Positions 1 to 12,886 of a DNA stretch of 64,000 nt are shown piece after piece; the first letter of the stretch is position 1, and the number at the start of each line of letters is the position of its first letter. The notes below the pieces were generated by a model. That model made no database searches. It had not been told where the DNA came from and worked only from the letters and a program-made list of their open reading frames with translations. The translations under genes were made by a program, and so were the position numbers. The stretch lies in contig JAIVFH010000007.1 in the NCBI GenBank assembly GCA_025765595.1, forward strand, positions 372,001 through 436,000, in the 5' to 3' direction. This DNA is from Obelidium mucronatum (lineage: Eukaryota > Chytridiomycota > Chytridiomycetes > Chytridiales > Chytriomycetaceae).

Positions 1-3000
1 GCAGGGACTAGCTTTCAGTGAGTCACTCTGAACATTGTCGGAATTTTTTGGACAGTGGTTCCAAATGAAGCTAAAAGTGGCACACAGCCATTGCTGCAAA
101 AAGAAAGGGTGGGCAGCAAACAGGAGACTTGCAGGAGCCTGTTGAGCACAGGAAATGACTTGACCACAGTGGAAGGATATCCTTCCAGTGCGGCACAGTC
201 GGAACCAAAACAGCCCACCAGCAGCTCAAAATGAAGCTAAAAGTGGCACAAAACCATCGCTGCAAACAGCAAGGGTGGGCAACAGATGGGCGACCTGAGG
301 GAGCAGGGACTAGCTTTCAGTGAGTCACTCTGAACATTGTCGGAATTTTTTGGACAGTGGTTCAAAATGAAGCTAAAAGTGGCACAAAACCATTGTTGCA
401 AAAAGCAAGGGTGGGCAACAGATGGGCGACCTGAGGGAGCAGGGACTAGCTTTCAGTGAGTCACTCTGAACATTGTCGGAATTTTTTGGACAGTGGTTCC
501 AAATGAAGCTAAAAGTGGCACAAAACCATTGCTGCAAAAAGCAAGGGTGGGCAACAGATGGGCGACCTGAGGGAGCAGGGACTAGCTTTCAGTGAGTCAC
601 TCTGAACATTGTCGGAATTTTTTGGACAGTGGTTCCAAATGAAGCTAAAAGTGGCACAAAACCATTGCTGCAAAAAGCAAGGGTGGGCAACAGATGGGCG
701 ACCTGAGGGAGCAGGGACTAGCTTTCAGTGAGTCACTCTGAACATTGTCGGAATTTTTTGGACAGTGGTTCCAAATGAAGCTAAAAGTGGCACAAAACCA
801 TTGCTGCAAAAAGCAAGGGTGGGCAACAGATGGGCGACCTGAGGGAGCAGGGACTAGCTTTCAGTGAGTCACTCTGAACATTGTCGGAATTTTTTGGACA
901 GTGGTTCCAAATGAAGCTAAAAGTGGCACAAAACCATTGCTGCAAAAAGCAAGGGTGGGCAACAGATGGGCGACCTGAGGGAGCAGGGACTAGCTTTCAG
1001 TGAGTCACTCTGAACATTGTCGGAATTTTTTGGACAGTGGTTCCAAATGAAGCTAAAAGTGGCACAAAACCATTGCTGCAAAAAGCAAGGGTGGGCAACA
1101 GATGGGCGACCTGAGGGAGCAGGGACTAGCTTTCAGTGAGTCACTCTGAACATTGTCGGAATTTTTTGGACAGTGGTTCCAAATGAAGCTAAAAGTGGCA
1201 CAAAACCATTGCTGCAAAAAGCAAGGGTGGGCAACAGATGGGCGACCTGAGGGAGCAGGGACTAGCTTTCAGTGAGTCACTCTGAACATTGTCGGAATTT
1301 TTTGGACAGTGGTTCCAAATGAAGCTAAAAGTGGCACAAAACCATTGCTGCAAAAAGCAAGGGTGGGCAACAGATGGGCGACCTGAGGGAGCAGGGACTA
1401 GCTTTCAGTGAGTCACTCTGAACATTGTCGGAATTTTTTGGACAGTGGTTCCAAATGAAGCTAAAAGTGGCACAAAACCATTGCTGCAAAAAGCAAGGGT
1501 GGGCAACAGATGGGCGACCTGAGGGAGCAGGGACTAGCTTTCAGTGAGTCACTCTGAACATTGTCGGAATTTTTTGGACAGTGGTTCCAAATGAAGCTAA
1601 AAGCCCCACAAAACCATTGCTACAAACAGCAAGGGTGGGCAACAGATGGGCGACCTGAGGGAGCAGGGACTAGCTTTCAGTGAGTCACTCTGAACATTGT
1701 CGGAATTTTTTGGACAGTGGTTCCAAATAAAGCTAAAAGTGGCACAAAACCATTGCTGCAAAAAGCAAGGGTGGGCAACAGATGGGCGACCTGAGGGAGC
1801 AGGGACTAGCTTTCAGTGAGTCACTCTGAACATTGTCGGAATTTTTTGGACAGTGGTTCCAAATGAAGCTAAAAGTGGCACAAAACCATTGCTGCAAAAA
1901 GCAAGGGTGGGCAACAGATGGGCGACCTGAGGGAGCAGGGACTAGCTTTCAGTGAGTCACTCTGAACATTGTCGGAATTTTTTGGACAGTGGTTCCAAAT
2001 GAAGCTAAAAGTGGCACAAAACCATTGCTGCAAACAGCAAGGGTGGCCAACAGATGGGCGACCTGAGGGAGCAGGGACTAGCTTTCAGTGAGTCACTCTG
2101 AACATTGTCGGAATTTTTTGGACAGTGGTTCCAAATGAAGCTAAAAGTGGCACAAAACCATTGCTGCAAACAGCAAGGGTGGCCAACAGATGGGCGACCT
2201 GAGGGAGCAGGGACTAGCTTTCAGTGAGTCACTCTGAACATTGTCGGAATTTTTTGGACAGTGGTTCCAAATGAAGCTAAAAGTGGCACAAAACCATTGC
2301 TGCAAAAAGCAAGGGTGGGCAACAGATGGGCGACCTGAGGGAGCAGGGACTAGCTTTCAGTGAGTCACTCTGAACATTGTCGGAATTTTTTGGACAGTGG
2401 TTCCAAATGAAGCTAAAAGTGGCACAAAACCATTGCTGCAAAAAGCAAGGGTGGGCAACAGATGGGCGACCTGAGGGAGCAGGGACTAGCTTTCAGTGAG
2501 TCACTCTGAACATTGTCGGAATTTTTTGGACAGTGGTTCCAAATGAAGCTAAAAGTGGCACAAAACCATTGCTGCAAAAAGCAAGGGTGGGCAGCAAACA
2601 GGAGACTTGCAGGAGCCTGTTGAACAAGGAAATGACTTGACCACAGTGGAAGGATATCCTTCCAGTGCGGCACAGTCGGAACCAAAACAGCCCACCAGCA
2701 GTTCAAAATGAAGCTAAAAGCCCCACAAAACCATTGCTGCAAACAGCAAGGGTGGGCAACAGATGGGCGACCTGAGGGAGCAGGGACTAGCTTTCAGTGA
2801 GTCACTCTGAACATTGTCGGAATTTTTTGGACAGTGGTTCCAAATAAAGCTAAAAGTGGCACAAAACCATTGCTGCAAAAAGCAAGGGTGGGCAACAGAT
2901 GGGCGACCTGAGGGAGCAGGGACTAGCTTTCAGTGAGTCACTCTGAACATTGTCGGAATTTTTTGGACAGTGGTTCCAAATGAAGCTAAAAGTGGCACAA

Positions 3001-6000
3001 AACCATTGCTGCAAAAAGCAAGGGTGGGCAGCAAACAGGAGACTTGCAGGAGCCTGTTGAACAAGGAAATGACTTGACCACAGTGGAAGGATATCCTTCC
3101 AGTGCGGCACAGTCGGAACCAAAACAGCCCACCAGCAGCTCAAAATGAAGCTAAAAGCCCCACAAAACCATTGCTGCAAACAGCAAGGGTGGGCAACAGA
3201 TGGGCGACCTGAGGGAGCAGGGACTAGCTTTCAGTGAGTCACTCTGAACATTGTCGGAATTTTTTGGACAGTGGTTCCAAATGAAGCTAAAAGTGGCACA
3301 AAACCATTGCTGCAAAAAGCAAGGGTGGGCAGCAAACAGGAGACTTGCAGGAGCCTGTTGAACAAGGAAATGACTTGACCACAGTGGAAGGATATCCTTC
3401 CAGTGCGGCACAGTCGGAACCAAAACAGCCCACCAGCAGTTCAAAATGAAGCTTAAAGCCCCACAAAACCATTGCTGCAAACAGCAAGGGTGGGCAACAG
3501 ATGGGCGACCTGAGGGAGCAGGGACTAGCTTTCAGTGAGTCACTCTGACCATTGTCGGAATTTTTTGGACAGTGGTTCAAAATGAAGCTAAAAGTGGCAC
3601 ACAGCCATTGCTGCAAAAAGCAAGGGTGGGCAGCAAACAGGAGACTTGCAGGAGCCTGTTGAGCACAGGAAATGACTTGACCACAGTGGAAGGATATCCT
3701 TCCAGTGCGGCACAGTCGGAACCAAAACAGCCCACCAGCAGTTCAAAATGAAGCTAAAAGCCCCACAAAATCATTGCTGCAAACAGCAAGGGTGGGCAAC
3801 AGATGGGCGACCTGAGGGAGCAGGGACTAGCTTTCAGTGAGTCACTCTGAACATTGTCGGAATTTTTTGGACAGTGGTTCCAAATGAAGCTAAAAGTGGC
3901 ACACAGCCATTGCTGCAAAAAGCAAGGGTTGGCAGCAAACAGGAGACTTGCAGGAGCCTGTTGAGCACAGGAAATGACTTGACCACAGTGGAAGGATATC
4001 CTTCCAGTGCGGCACAGTCGGAACCAAAACAGCCCACCAGCAGTTCAAAATGAAGCTTAAAGCCCCACAAAACCATTGCTGCAAACAGCAAGGGTGGGCA
4101 ACAGATGGGCGACCTGAGGGAGCAGGGACTAGCTTTCAGTGAGTCACTCTGACCATTGTCGGAATTTTTTGGACAGTGGTTCAAAATGAAGCTAAAAGTG
4201 GCACACAGCCATTGCTGCAAAAAGCAAGGGTGGGCAGCAAACAGGAGACTTGCAGGAGCCTGTTGAGCACAGGAAATGACTTGACCACAGTGGAAGGATA
4301 TCCTTCCAGTGCGGCACAGTCGGAACCAAAACAGCCCACCAGCAGTTCAAAATGAAGCTAAAAGCCCCACAAAATCATTGCTGCAAACAGCAAGGGTGGG
4401 CAACAGATGGGCGACCTGAGGGAGCAGGGACTAGCTTTCAGTGAGTCACTCTGAACATTGTCGGAATTTTTTGGACAGTGGTTCCAAATGAAGCTAAAAG
4501 TGGCACACAGCCATTGCTGCAAAAAGCAAGGGTTGGCAGTAAACAGGAGACTTGCAGGAGCCTGTTGAGCACAGGAAATGACTTGACCACAGTGGAAGGA
4601 TATCCTTCCAGTGCGGCACAGTCGGAACCAAAACAGCCCACCAGCAGTTCAAAATGAAGCTTAAAGCCCCACAAAACCATTGCTGCAAACAGCAAGGGTG
4701 GGCAACAGATGGGCGACCTGAGGGAGCAGGGACTAGCTTTCAGTGAGTCACTCTGACCATTGTCGGAATTTTTTGGACAGTGGTTCAAAATGAAGCTAAA
4801 AGTGGCACACAGCCATTGCTGCAAAAAGCAAGGGTGGGCAGCAAACAGGAGACTTGCAGGAGCCTGTTGAGCACAGGAAATGACTTGACCACAGTGGAAG
4901 GATATCCTTCCAGTGCGGCACAGTCGGAACCAAAACAGCCCACCAGCAGTTCAAAATGAAGCTAAAAGCCCCACAAAATCATTGCTGCAAACAGCAAGGG
5001 TGGGCAACAGATGGGCGACCTGAGGGAGCAGGGACTAGCTTTCAGTGAGTCACTCTGAACATTGTCGGAATTTTTTGGACAGTGGTTCCAAATGAAGCTA
5101 AAAGTGGCACACAGCCATTGCTGCAAAAAGCAAGGGTTGGCAGCAAACAGGAGACTTGCAGGAGCCTGTTGAGCACAGGAAATGACTTGACCACAGTGGA
5201 AGGATATCCTTCCAGTGCGGCACAGTCGGAACCAAAACAGCCCACCCGCAGTTCAAAATGAAGCTTAAAGCCCCACAAAACCATTGCTGCAAACAGCAAG
5301 GGTGGGCAACAGATGGGCGACCTGAGGGAGCAGGGACTAGCTTTCAGTGAGTCACTCTGAACATTGTCGGAATTTTTTGGACAGTGGTTCCAAATGAAGC
5401 TAAAAGTGGCACACAGCCATTGCTGCGAAAAGCAAGGGTGGGCAACAGATGGGCGACCTGACGGAGCAGGGACTAGCTTTCAGTGAGTCACTCTGAACAT
5501 TGTCGGAATTTTTTGGACAGAGGTTCAAAATGAAGCTAAACGTGGCACAAAACCATTGCTGCAAAAAGCAAGGGTTGGCAGTAAACAGGAGACTTGCAGG
5601 AGCCTGTTGAGCACAGGAAATGACTTGACCACAGTGGAAGGATATCCTTCCAGTGCGGCACAGTCGGAACCAAAACAGCCCACCAGCAGTTCAAAATGAA
5701 GCTAAAAGCCCCACAAAACCATTGCTACAAACAGCAAGGGTGGGCAACAGATGGGCGACCTGAGGGAGCAGGGACTAGCTTTCAGTGAGTCACTCTGAAC
5801 ATTGTCGGAATTTTTTGGACAGAGGTTCAAAATGAAGCTAAACGTGGCACAAAACCATTGCTGCAAAAAGCAAGGGTTGGCAGTAAACAGGAGACTTGCA
5901 GGAGCCTGTTGAGCACAGGAAATGACTTGACCACAGTGGAAGGATATCCTTCCAGTGCGGCACAGTCGGAACCAAAACAGCCCACCAGCAGCTCAAAATG

Positions 6001-9000
6001 AAGCTAAAAGCCCCACAAAATCATTGCTGCAAACAGCAAGGGTGGGCAACAGATGGGCGACCTGAGGGAGCAGGGACTAGCTTTCAGTGAGTCACTCTGA
6101 ACATTGTCGGAATTTTTTGGACAGTGGTTCCAAATGAAGCTAAAAGTGGCACACAGCCATTGCTGCAAAAAGCAAGGGTTGGCAGCAAACAGGAGACTTG
6201 CAGGAGCCTGTTGAGCACAGGAAATGACTTGACCACAGTGGAAGGATATCCTTCCAGTGCGGCACAGTCGGAACCAAAACAGCCCACCAGCAGTTCAAAA
6301 TGAAGCTAAAAGCCCCACAAAATCATTGCTGCAAACAGCAAGGGTGGGCAACAGATGGGCGACCTGAGGGAGCAGGGACTAGCTTTCAGTGAGTCACTCT
6401 GAACATTGTCGGAATTTTTTGGACAGTGGTTCCAAATGAAGCTAAAAGTGGCACACAGCCATTGCTGCAAAAGCAAGGGTTGGCAGCAAACAGGAGACTT
6501 GCAGGAGCCTGTTGAGCACAGGAAATGACTTGACCACAGTGGAAGGATATCCTTCCAGTGCGGCACAGTCGGAACCAAAACAGCCCACCAGCAGCTCAAA
6601 ATGAAGCTAAAAGCCCCACAAAATCATTGCTGCAAACAGCAAGGGTGGGCAACAGATGGGCGACCTGAGGGAGCAGGGACTAGCTTTCAGTGAGTCACTC
6701 TGAACATTGTCGGAATTTTTTGGACAGTGGTTCCAAATGAAGCTAAAAGTGGCACACAGCCATTGCTGCAAAAAGCAAGGGTTGGCAGCAAACAGGAGAC
6801 TTGCAGGAGCCTGTTGAGCACAGGAAATGACTTGACCACAGTGGAAGGATATCCTTCCAGTGCGGCACAGTCGGAACCAAAACAGCCCACCAGCAGTTCA
6901 AAATGAAGCTTAAAGCCCCACAAAACCATTGCTGCAAACAGCAAGGGTGGGCAACAGATGGGCGACCTGAGGGAGCAGGGACTAGCTTTCAGTGAGTCAC
7001 TCTGACCATTGTCGGAATTTTTTGGACAGTGGTTCAAAATGAAGCTAAAAGTGGCACACAGCCATTGCTGCAAAAAGCAAGGGTGGGCAGCAAACAGGAG
7101 ACTTGCAGGAGCCTGTTGAGCACAGGAAATGACTTGACCACAGTGGAAGGATATCCTTCCAGTGCGGCACAGTCGGAACCAAAACAGCCCACCAGCAGTT
7201 CAAAATAAAGCTAAAAGTGGCAGGGACTAGCTTTCAGTGAGTCACTCTGAACATTGTCGGAATTTTTTGGACAGTGGTTCCAAATGAAGCTAAAAGTGGC
7301 ACACAGCCATTGCTGCAAAAAGCAAGGGTTGGCAGCAAACAGGAGACTTGCAGGAGCCTGTTGAGCACAGGAAATGACTTGACCACAGCGGAAGGATATC
7401 CTTCCAGTGCGGCACAGTCGGAACCAAAACAGCCCACCAGCAGTTCAAAATGAAGCTTAAAGCCCCACAAAACCATTGCTGCAAACAGCAAGGGTGGGCA
7501 ACAGATGGGCGACCTGAGGGAGCAGGGACTAGCTTTCATTGAGTCACTCTGACCATTGTCGGAATTTTTTGGACAGTGGTTCAAAATGAAGCTAAAAGTG
7601 GCACACAGCCATTGCTGCAAAAAGCAAGGGTGGGCAGCAAACAGGAGACTTGCAGGAGCCTGTTGAGCACAGGAAATGACTTGACCACAGTGGAAGGATA
7701 TCCTTCCAGTGCGGCACAGTCGGAACCAAAACAGCCCACCAGCAGTTCAAAATGAAGCTAAAAGCCCCACAAAATCATTGCTGCAAACAGCAAGGGTGGG
7801 CAACAGATGGGCGACCTGAGGGAGCAGGGACTAGCTTTCAGTGAGTCACTCTGAACATTGTCGGAATTTTTTGGACAGTGGTTCCAAATGAAGCTAAAAG
7901 TGGCACACAGCCATTGCTGCAAAAAGCAAGGGTTGGCAGCAAACAGGAGACTTGCAGGAGCCTGTTGAGCACAGGAAATGACTTGACCACAGTGGAAGGA
8001 TATCCTTCCAGTGCGGCACAGTCGGAACCAAAACAGCCCACCAGCAGCTCAAAATGAAGCTAAAAGCCCCACAAAACGATTGCTGCAAACAGCAAGGGTG
8101 GGCAACAGATGGGCGACCTGAGGGAGCAGGGACTAGCTTTCAGTGAGTCACTCTGAACATTGTCGGAATTTTTTGGACAGTGGTTCCAAATAAAGCTAAA
8201 AGTGGCACAAAACCATTGCTGCGAAAAGCAAGGGTGGGCAACAGATGGGCGACCTGAGGGAGCAGGGACTAGCTTTCAGTGAGTCACTCTGAACATTGTC
8301 GGAATTTTTTGGACAGTGGTTCCAAATGAAGCTAAAAGTGGCACACAGCCATTGCTGCGAAAAGCAAGGGTGGGCAACAGATGGGCGACCTGACGGAGCA
8401 GGGACTAGCTTTCAGTGAGTCACTCTGAACATTGTCGGAATTTTTTGGACAGAGGTTCAAAATGAAGCTAAACGTGGCACAAAACCATTGCTGCAAAAAG
8501 CAAGGGTTGGCAGTAAACAGGAGACTTGCAGGAGCCTGTTGAGCACAGGAAATGACTTGACCACAGTGGAAGGATATCCTTCCAGTGCGGCACAGTCGGA
8601 ACCAAAACAGCCCACCAGCAGCTCAAAATGAAGCTAAAAGCCCCACAAAACCATTGCTGCAAAGAGCAAGGGTGGGCAACAGATGGGCGACCTGAGGGAG
8701 CAGGGACTAGCTTTCAGTGAGTCACTCTGAACATTGTCGGAATTTTTTGGACAGTGGTTCCAAATAAAGCTAAAAGTGGCACAAAACCATTGCTGCGAAA
8801 AGCAAGGGTGGGCAACAGATGGGCGACCTGAGGGAGCAGGGACTAGCTTTCAGTGAGTCACTCTGAACATTGTCGGAATTTTTTGGACAGTGGTTCCAAA
8901 TAAAGCTAAAAGTGGCACAAAACCATTGCTGCGAAAAGCAAGGGTGGGCAACAGATGGGCGACCTGAGGGAGCAGGGACTAGCTTTCAGTGAGTCACTCT

Positions 9001-9770
9001 GAACATTGTCGGAATTTTTTGGACAGTGGTTCCAAATGAAGCTAAAAGTGGCACACAGCCATTGCTGCGAAAAGCAAGGGTGGGCAACAGATGGGCGACC
9101 TGACGGAGCAGGGACTAGCTTTCAGTGAGTCACTCTGAACATTGTCGGAATTTTTTGGACAGAGGTTCAAAATGAAGCTAAACGTGGCACAAAACCATTG
9201 CTGCAAAAAGCAAGGGTTGGCAGTAAACAGGAGACTTGCAGGAGCCTGTTGAGCACAGGAAATGACTTGACCACAGTGGAAGGATATCCTTCCAGTGCGG
9301 CACAGTCGGAACCAAAACAGCCCACCAGCAGTTCAAAATGAAGCTAAAAGCCCCACAAAACCATTGCTACAAACAGCAAGGGTGGGCAACAGATGGGCGA
9401 CCTGAGGGAGCAGGGACTAGCTTTCAGTGAGTCACTCTGAACATTGTCGGAATTTTTTGGACAGAGGTTCAAAATGAAGCTAAACGTGGCACAAAACCAT
9501 TGCTGCAAAAAGCAAGGGTTGGCAGTAAACAGGAGACTTGCAGGAGCCTGTTGAGCACAGGAAATGACTTGACCACAGTGGAAGGATATCCTTCCAGTGC
9601 GGCACAGTCGGAACCAAAACAGCCCACCAGCAGTTCAAAATGAAGCTTAAAGCCCCACAAAACCATTGCTGCAAACAGCAAGGGTGGGCAACAGATGGGC
9701 GACCTGAGGGAGCAGGGACTAGCTTTCAGTGAGTCACTCTGAACATTGTCGGAATTTTTTGGACAGTGGT
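1..9770. repeat. Satellite array of 136-bp and 301/302-bp units
   Basis: Head-to-tail tandem repeat reaching the left edge, so its true length is unknown. One 302-bp unit (1-302) is followed by sixteen 136-bp units (303-2478), then a mixture of 136-bp and 301/302-bp units to about 9770, where the last unit breaks off after the block ending gacagtggtt. The long unit is the short unit plus about 166 bp, inserted so that the stretch from aatgaagctaaaag to caagggtggg occurs twice. The insert carries a perfect 18-bp palindrome, TGGAAGGATATCCTTCCA. Variants (cacaaaacc/cacacagcc, gggtggg/gggttgg, aaaag/cgaaaag) move between units in blocks, as expected from unequal exchange. Long stop-free frames on the minus strand repeat with the unit and are not counted as genes. 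It could be a centromeric, subtelomeric or heterochromatic satellite; which one cannot be decided here. Confidence 0.97.
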
Positions 9771-10736
9771 TAAAATTCAATTAAAGCAAAGCACCAAAAA
9801 GTTGCACTTTTCCGTTCATGGACAATCTGTCACAATATTCCCATACAAGTCAGTCGGGCAGAGTCGGGTTCTTGGTTTGTTAAAAAAAAACAAAGTAGTG
9901 GCAAGGGCCAACATCCCACTCTGTACACAATACCAACGCCCGCAAATTGCATGTGACTGAGTCATGAACAGACTGCCAAAATACCACTTGCAGATCTTGC
10001 TGGGTCAAACTGCCGAACTCTACAGGCACCGGTAATATGCCAAAATTATGAAAGTGAATCAAATGCTACCCAGGATTCAATGAAGGTATAGTTTTGAACA
10101 GGTTACAAATAAAGAAACTCTCAGTGCATTTTATTTTTCATAATGTGATTTGTATGTTGAAATTCATGTTTCAAGATTCCCTTTCTTTCTTATACTGGAC
10201 CTCTTTTTCAAAAATCAAAAGGAGATCAAATTCGGGGGCCGAATGGAAGTTGGCTTTGGAAATAAACAGAAACCTTCGGGCACCTGTTCATCCTGCCCAA
10301 TATGCATCATAAAAGGCATGTCACTGACAGGACTTTTTGCCACCTGTATATCGTGTCCGTCATCGGCGATCGATTCCGGTTCCCCATACTTGAATCGTAC
10401 CAAAAACAAGATATCATAAAGACATCTTTTACTTGTGCCCTACTTTCACCCGTTCCAAACGATCTTATCTGTCCCACCAACGTTACCTAACTGAGCTCCA
10501 CACAATCGATGTTTCCACAATAGCTCATGTTGACAGTCGGAGGTGTTTGTCCCACGACTTCTTCCAGGAGAGACTGTTCAAATGCCGACAAAGGTTATCG
10601 AGAGTAGTGCGGGAATGTGAACTTTGTGGCTCCCGTAACAAATTGATCCTTGTGTTGCGTTGCTTAAAGTTGTCTTCTTATAAGAGCGAATGTTACCTAT
10701 TTTCTTTTTTTTTTGGGAAATCAACCTTTCTTTGAC
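9771..10736. other. Unassigned stretch between satellite and first gene
   Basis: No complete gene is recognised. The minus strand from about 10640 to 10215 has two neighbouring coding-looking stretches. One (about 10500-10620) reads as a soluble protein with a motif like LLEEVVGQTPP and is followed by an in-frame TAG. The other (10409-10215) is an open frame of 64 codons. A faint resemblance to an OB-fold (RPA32-like) protein is too weak to name. It may be a decayed gene or an unrecognised multi-exon gene. Directly beside the satellite the sequence is ordinary and AT-rich. Confidence 0.3.
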
Positions 10737-12742
10737 ATGAAAGTGTTTGTTGGTTTTTCGACACAGCCAAAAAAGGCCGTCACTCAAGACGAACTTGTGT
10801 TGCTTTTGCAAAATCTTGATGTGAAATCGCATCTATCGTTTCGCTTCAACTCTGAAAAGCAGTGTTTGTTTGCTGATGGTTTTAGCAACGAAGACTATGA
10901 AAAGGGTGAGTATTTTGTGATGACGTTTTTCTTTTCAAAAGGTCTCTGATACTGTTTGGGAAATGTAGTATCGAGGACGTACCATGGATCAAAATGGAAA
11001 GGCGGGGTTCTGAGGGTGGAACCAGCACAGCCCCACTACCTGGAACGATTAAAGAAGGAGCAATCTGATGTTGCTTCGGTTTCTCAAAACAATTCTGCTG
11101 TTTCAAATAAGAACCACGCCAGAAGATTAAAGCGTTTGATTCGATCATCTCGGATTTCTGTTGACAACGATATTGCCTCACCAGTGTCTGATATCAATTG
11201 GTTCAAACGAAAAGCTTCTGGTTGGAAGCTTGTTTCTATGGGTGGTGTCAAGAGACCGGTTTTGGTTGTTTCCTTAAAAATGAATCCAACCTCGAAGAAG
11301 GTATGGGATGATTCACCAGTTCAAGAATTATCACCACTCACCACTAATATCGTGCTAGCCGACGAAAATCGATCCATCAAAGTTTCCAAACAAATTCATG
11401 AAGCTATATCCAAAGGCGGTGGATCCATCTGTTTTGGAACTTGAATGGCCTGGCATTGAACACAATCCGCGAAAGCCGTTGTATCCCGTCAAAAAACAGC
11501 GCATATCTGCCATGTCCGACGGTGAAGATGACGACATTGGAGAGACCCTACCTGCCCGTAAAACAGCCAGGTCGTCGGATGGAGATCAAAAGCAGTCGCG
11601 AGAGTCTGAATGGTCGAAAAATGAAATCATGCCACCGAAAAGCTCAAAGAAATGGATGCCTTCCTTCCTTTCCAGTGACGATGAGTCTGATGATAACAAT
11701 CAAGATATGAATGGAGACAAGGAAGACATAGTGAAACCCGAAGATTTGATTGTGCCCGAGAGTTTAACAGAAGAACGTGAATCGAGTATGTCAATTTTGA
11801 GGGGTATGCTGGGGATGGCGACACCCACGGAAGAATCAAGAGCTTTGCACGCACCAGTGTTTTGGAAGGACATCCTTCGATTTGACCCTGATTCTTTTGG
11901 TGCAGATTCTTTATTACGACACAACGATATTGACGATGGGACCGCGGACGATGAGAGGGGGGATACTGGCGTTCATAGCGACACGATGGATGTTGACGTA
12001 ATAGAAAAAGAAGAGATTCCTTCTGGCATTATGGATTCGACAGCTCAAGGGGGATCTTATGTTGTAACGACCGATCTTCGAAGTCTGGTATTTGGAACGG
12101 TCGACGAAACTCAAAGCGCTGGTAGTTTGTTTTCTTGGTTGGGTGATCAGCCCGCAGATCAAGAGCCGTCAGGGCCTGGGATGCTGGGAGACTCTATTCG
12201 TGAGCGTGTTGGGGGTGTCATTAAGTCAACTGAGAAGTTTAGTCTGTTACAAGCGCTGGGAATTGATGATACCCCAGCAACCATAGACTCTGATCCCACG
12301 GTATGCTGCATTAGCACCCTTTCAGATTGTTTGGCTTATTTGTGCCAAAAAAGGTCAAAACTGATTCAGCTGGTGGTTTAAAACGTCCAACCAACTCAGC
12401 AGCAGTAAATTTTGGATCCACGGCGCTGTTCTTTTTCCATTTCGACAACCTCGAGTATCATTCAAGGTGTGTTTGCTACTTAGTCTGCTTGCTGTCTGTT
12501 TAATTTCTCCTTTTTTCTAGAACACTTTTTCACAATGATTTATCATTCATGAGAACAGCCACAGTGTATGTTTCTTTCTTAATAGGTGCTGTTGCTAATA
12601 GACTTTGGCTTATTGTGGCAGTGAATCAATCTCGCAGGAGTGGGAAGAAAACAAGTTGCATGTGACACAAGATTTCAAGAAGAAGCACAAGTCCGCAACG
12701 AGACGGCGTTCAAGAACTGTTCGCTCAATAAAGGGGCGTTGA
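10737..12742 (+). CDS. NOP8: NOP8/NOL8-like nucleolar RRM protein
   Basis: Predicted nucleolar protein for 60S ribosomal subunit assembly. The N-terminus (MKVFVGFS...) is an RRM-like beta strand. After an intron (10906-10968) comes the segment SKWKGGVLRVE..YLERLKKE, the block that follows the RRM in NOL8/Nop8 proteins. The middle is acidic and serine-rich. The C-terminus has the family signature EWEENK followed by a basic KKKHK..RRRSR tail ending at 12742. Introns read at 10906-10968, 11301-11382, 12467-12520 and 12566-12621, all GT..AG and phase-consistent. One join is unresolved: near 12301-12326 the frame changes, but the only GT..AG pair there encloses 25 nt and does not restore phase, so a sequencing indel, an unusual intron or a broken gene is possible. 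ATG 10737 is chosen because the RRM strand begins there. Confidence 0.75.
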
Positions 12743-12886
12743 ATTATTTTTAGTTTCTTTCCATTGTTGACACGGCATTCAATATTAAACCCCTGACAAA
12801 AAATTCTGCAAAAAATGTGTCACATCAAAAAAAAGTGCATAAAAACAGCCCTGTTCCCTTCAAATCTTCCATCAACCAATTTACCA

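Noticed and set aside
2413..9780. Repeated minus-strand open frames of 64, 67, 109 and 128 codons
   Set aside because: They are the satellite unit read in different frames. They recur with each unit, have no splice or start context, and several frames are open at once.
10388..10640. RPA32-like OB-fold gene on the minus strand
   Set aside because: A few motif-like residues only, an in-frame stop, and no confident exon structure; not strong enough to name.
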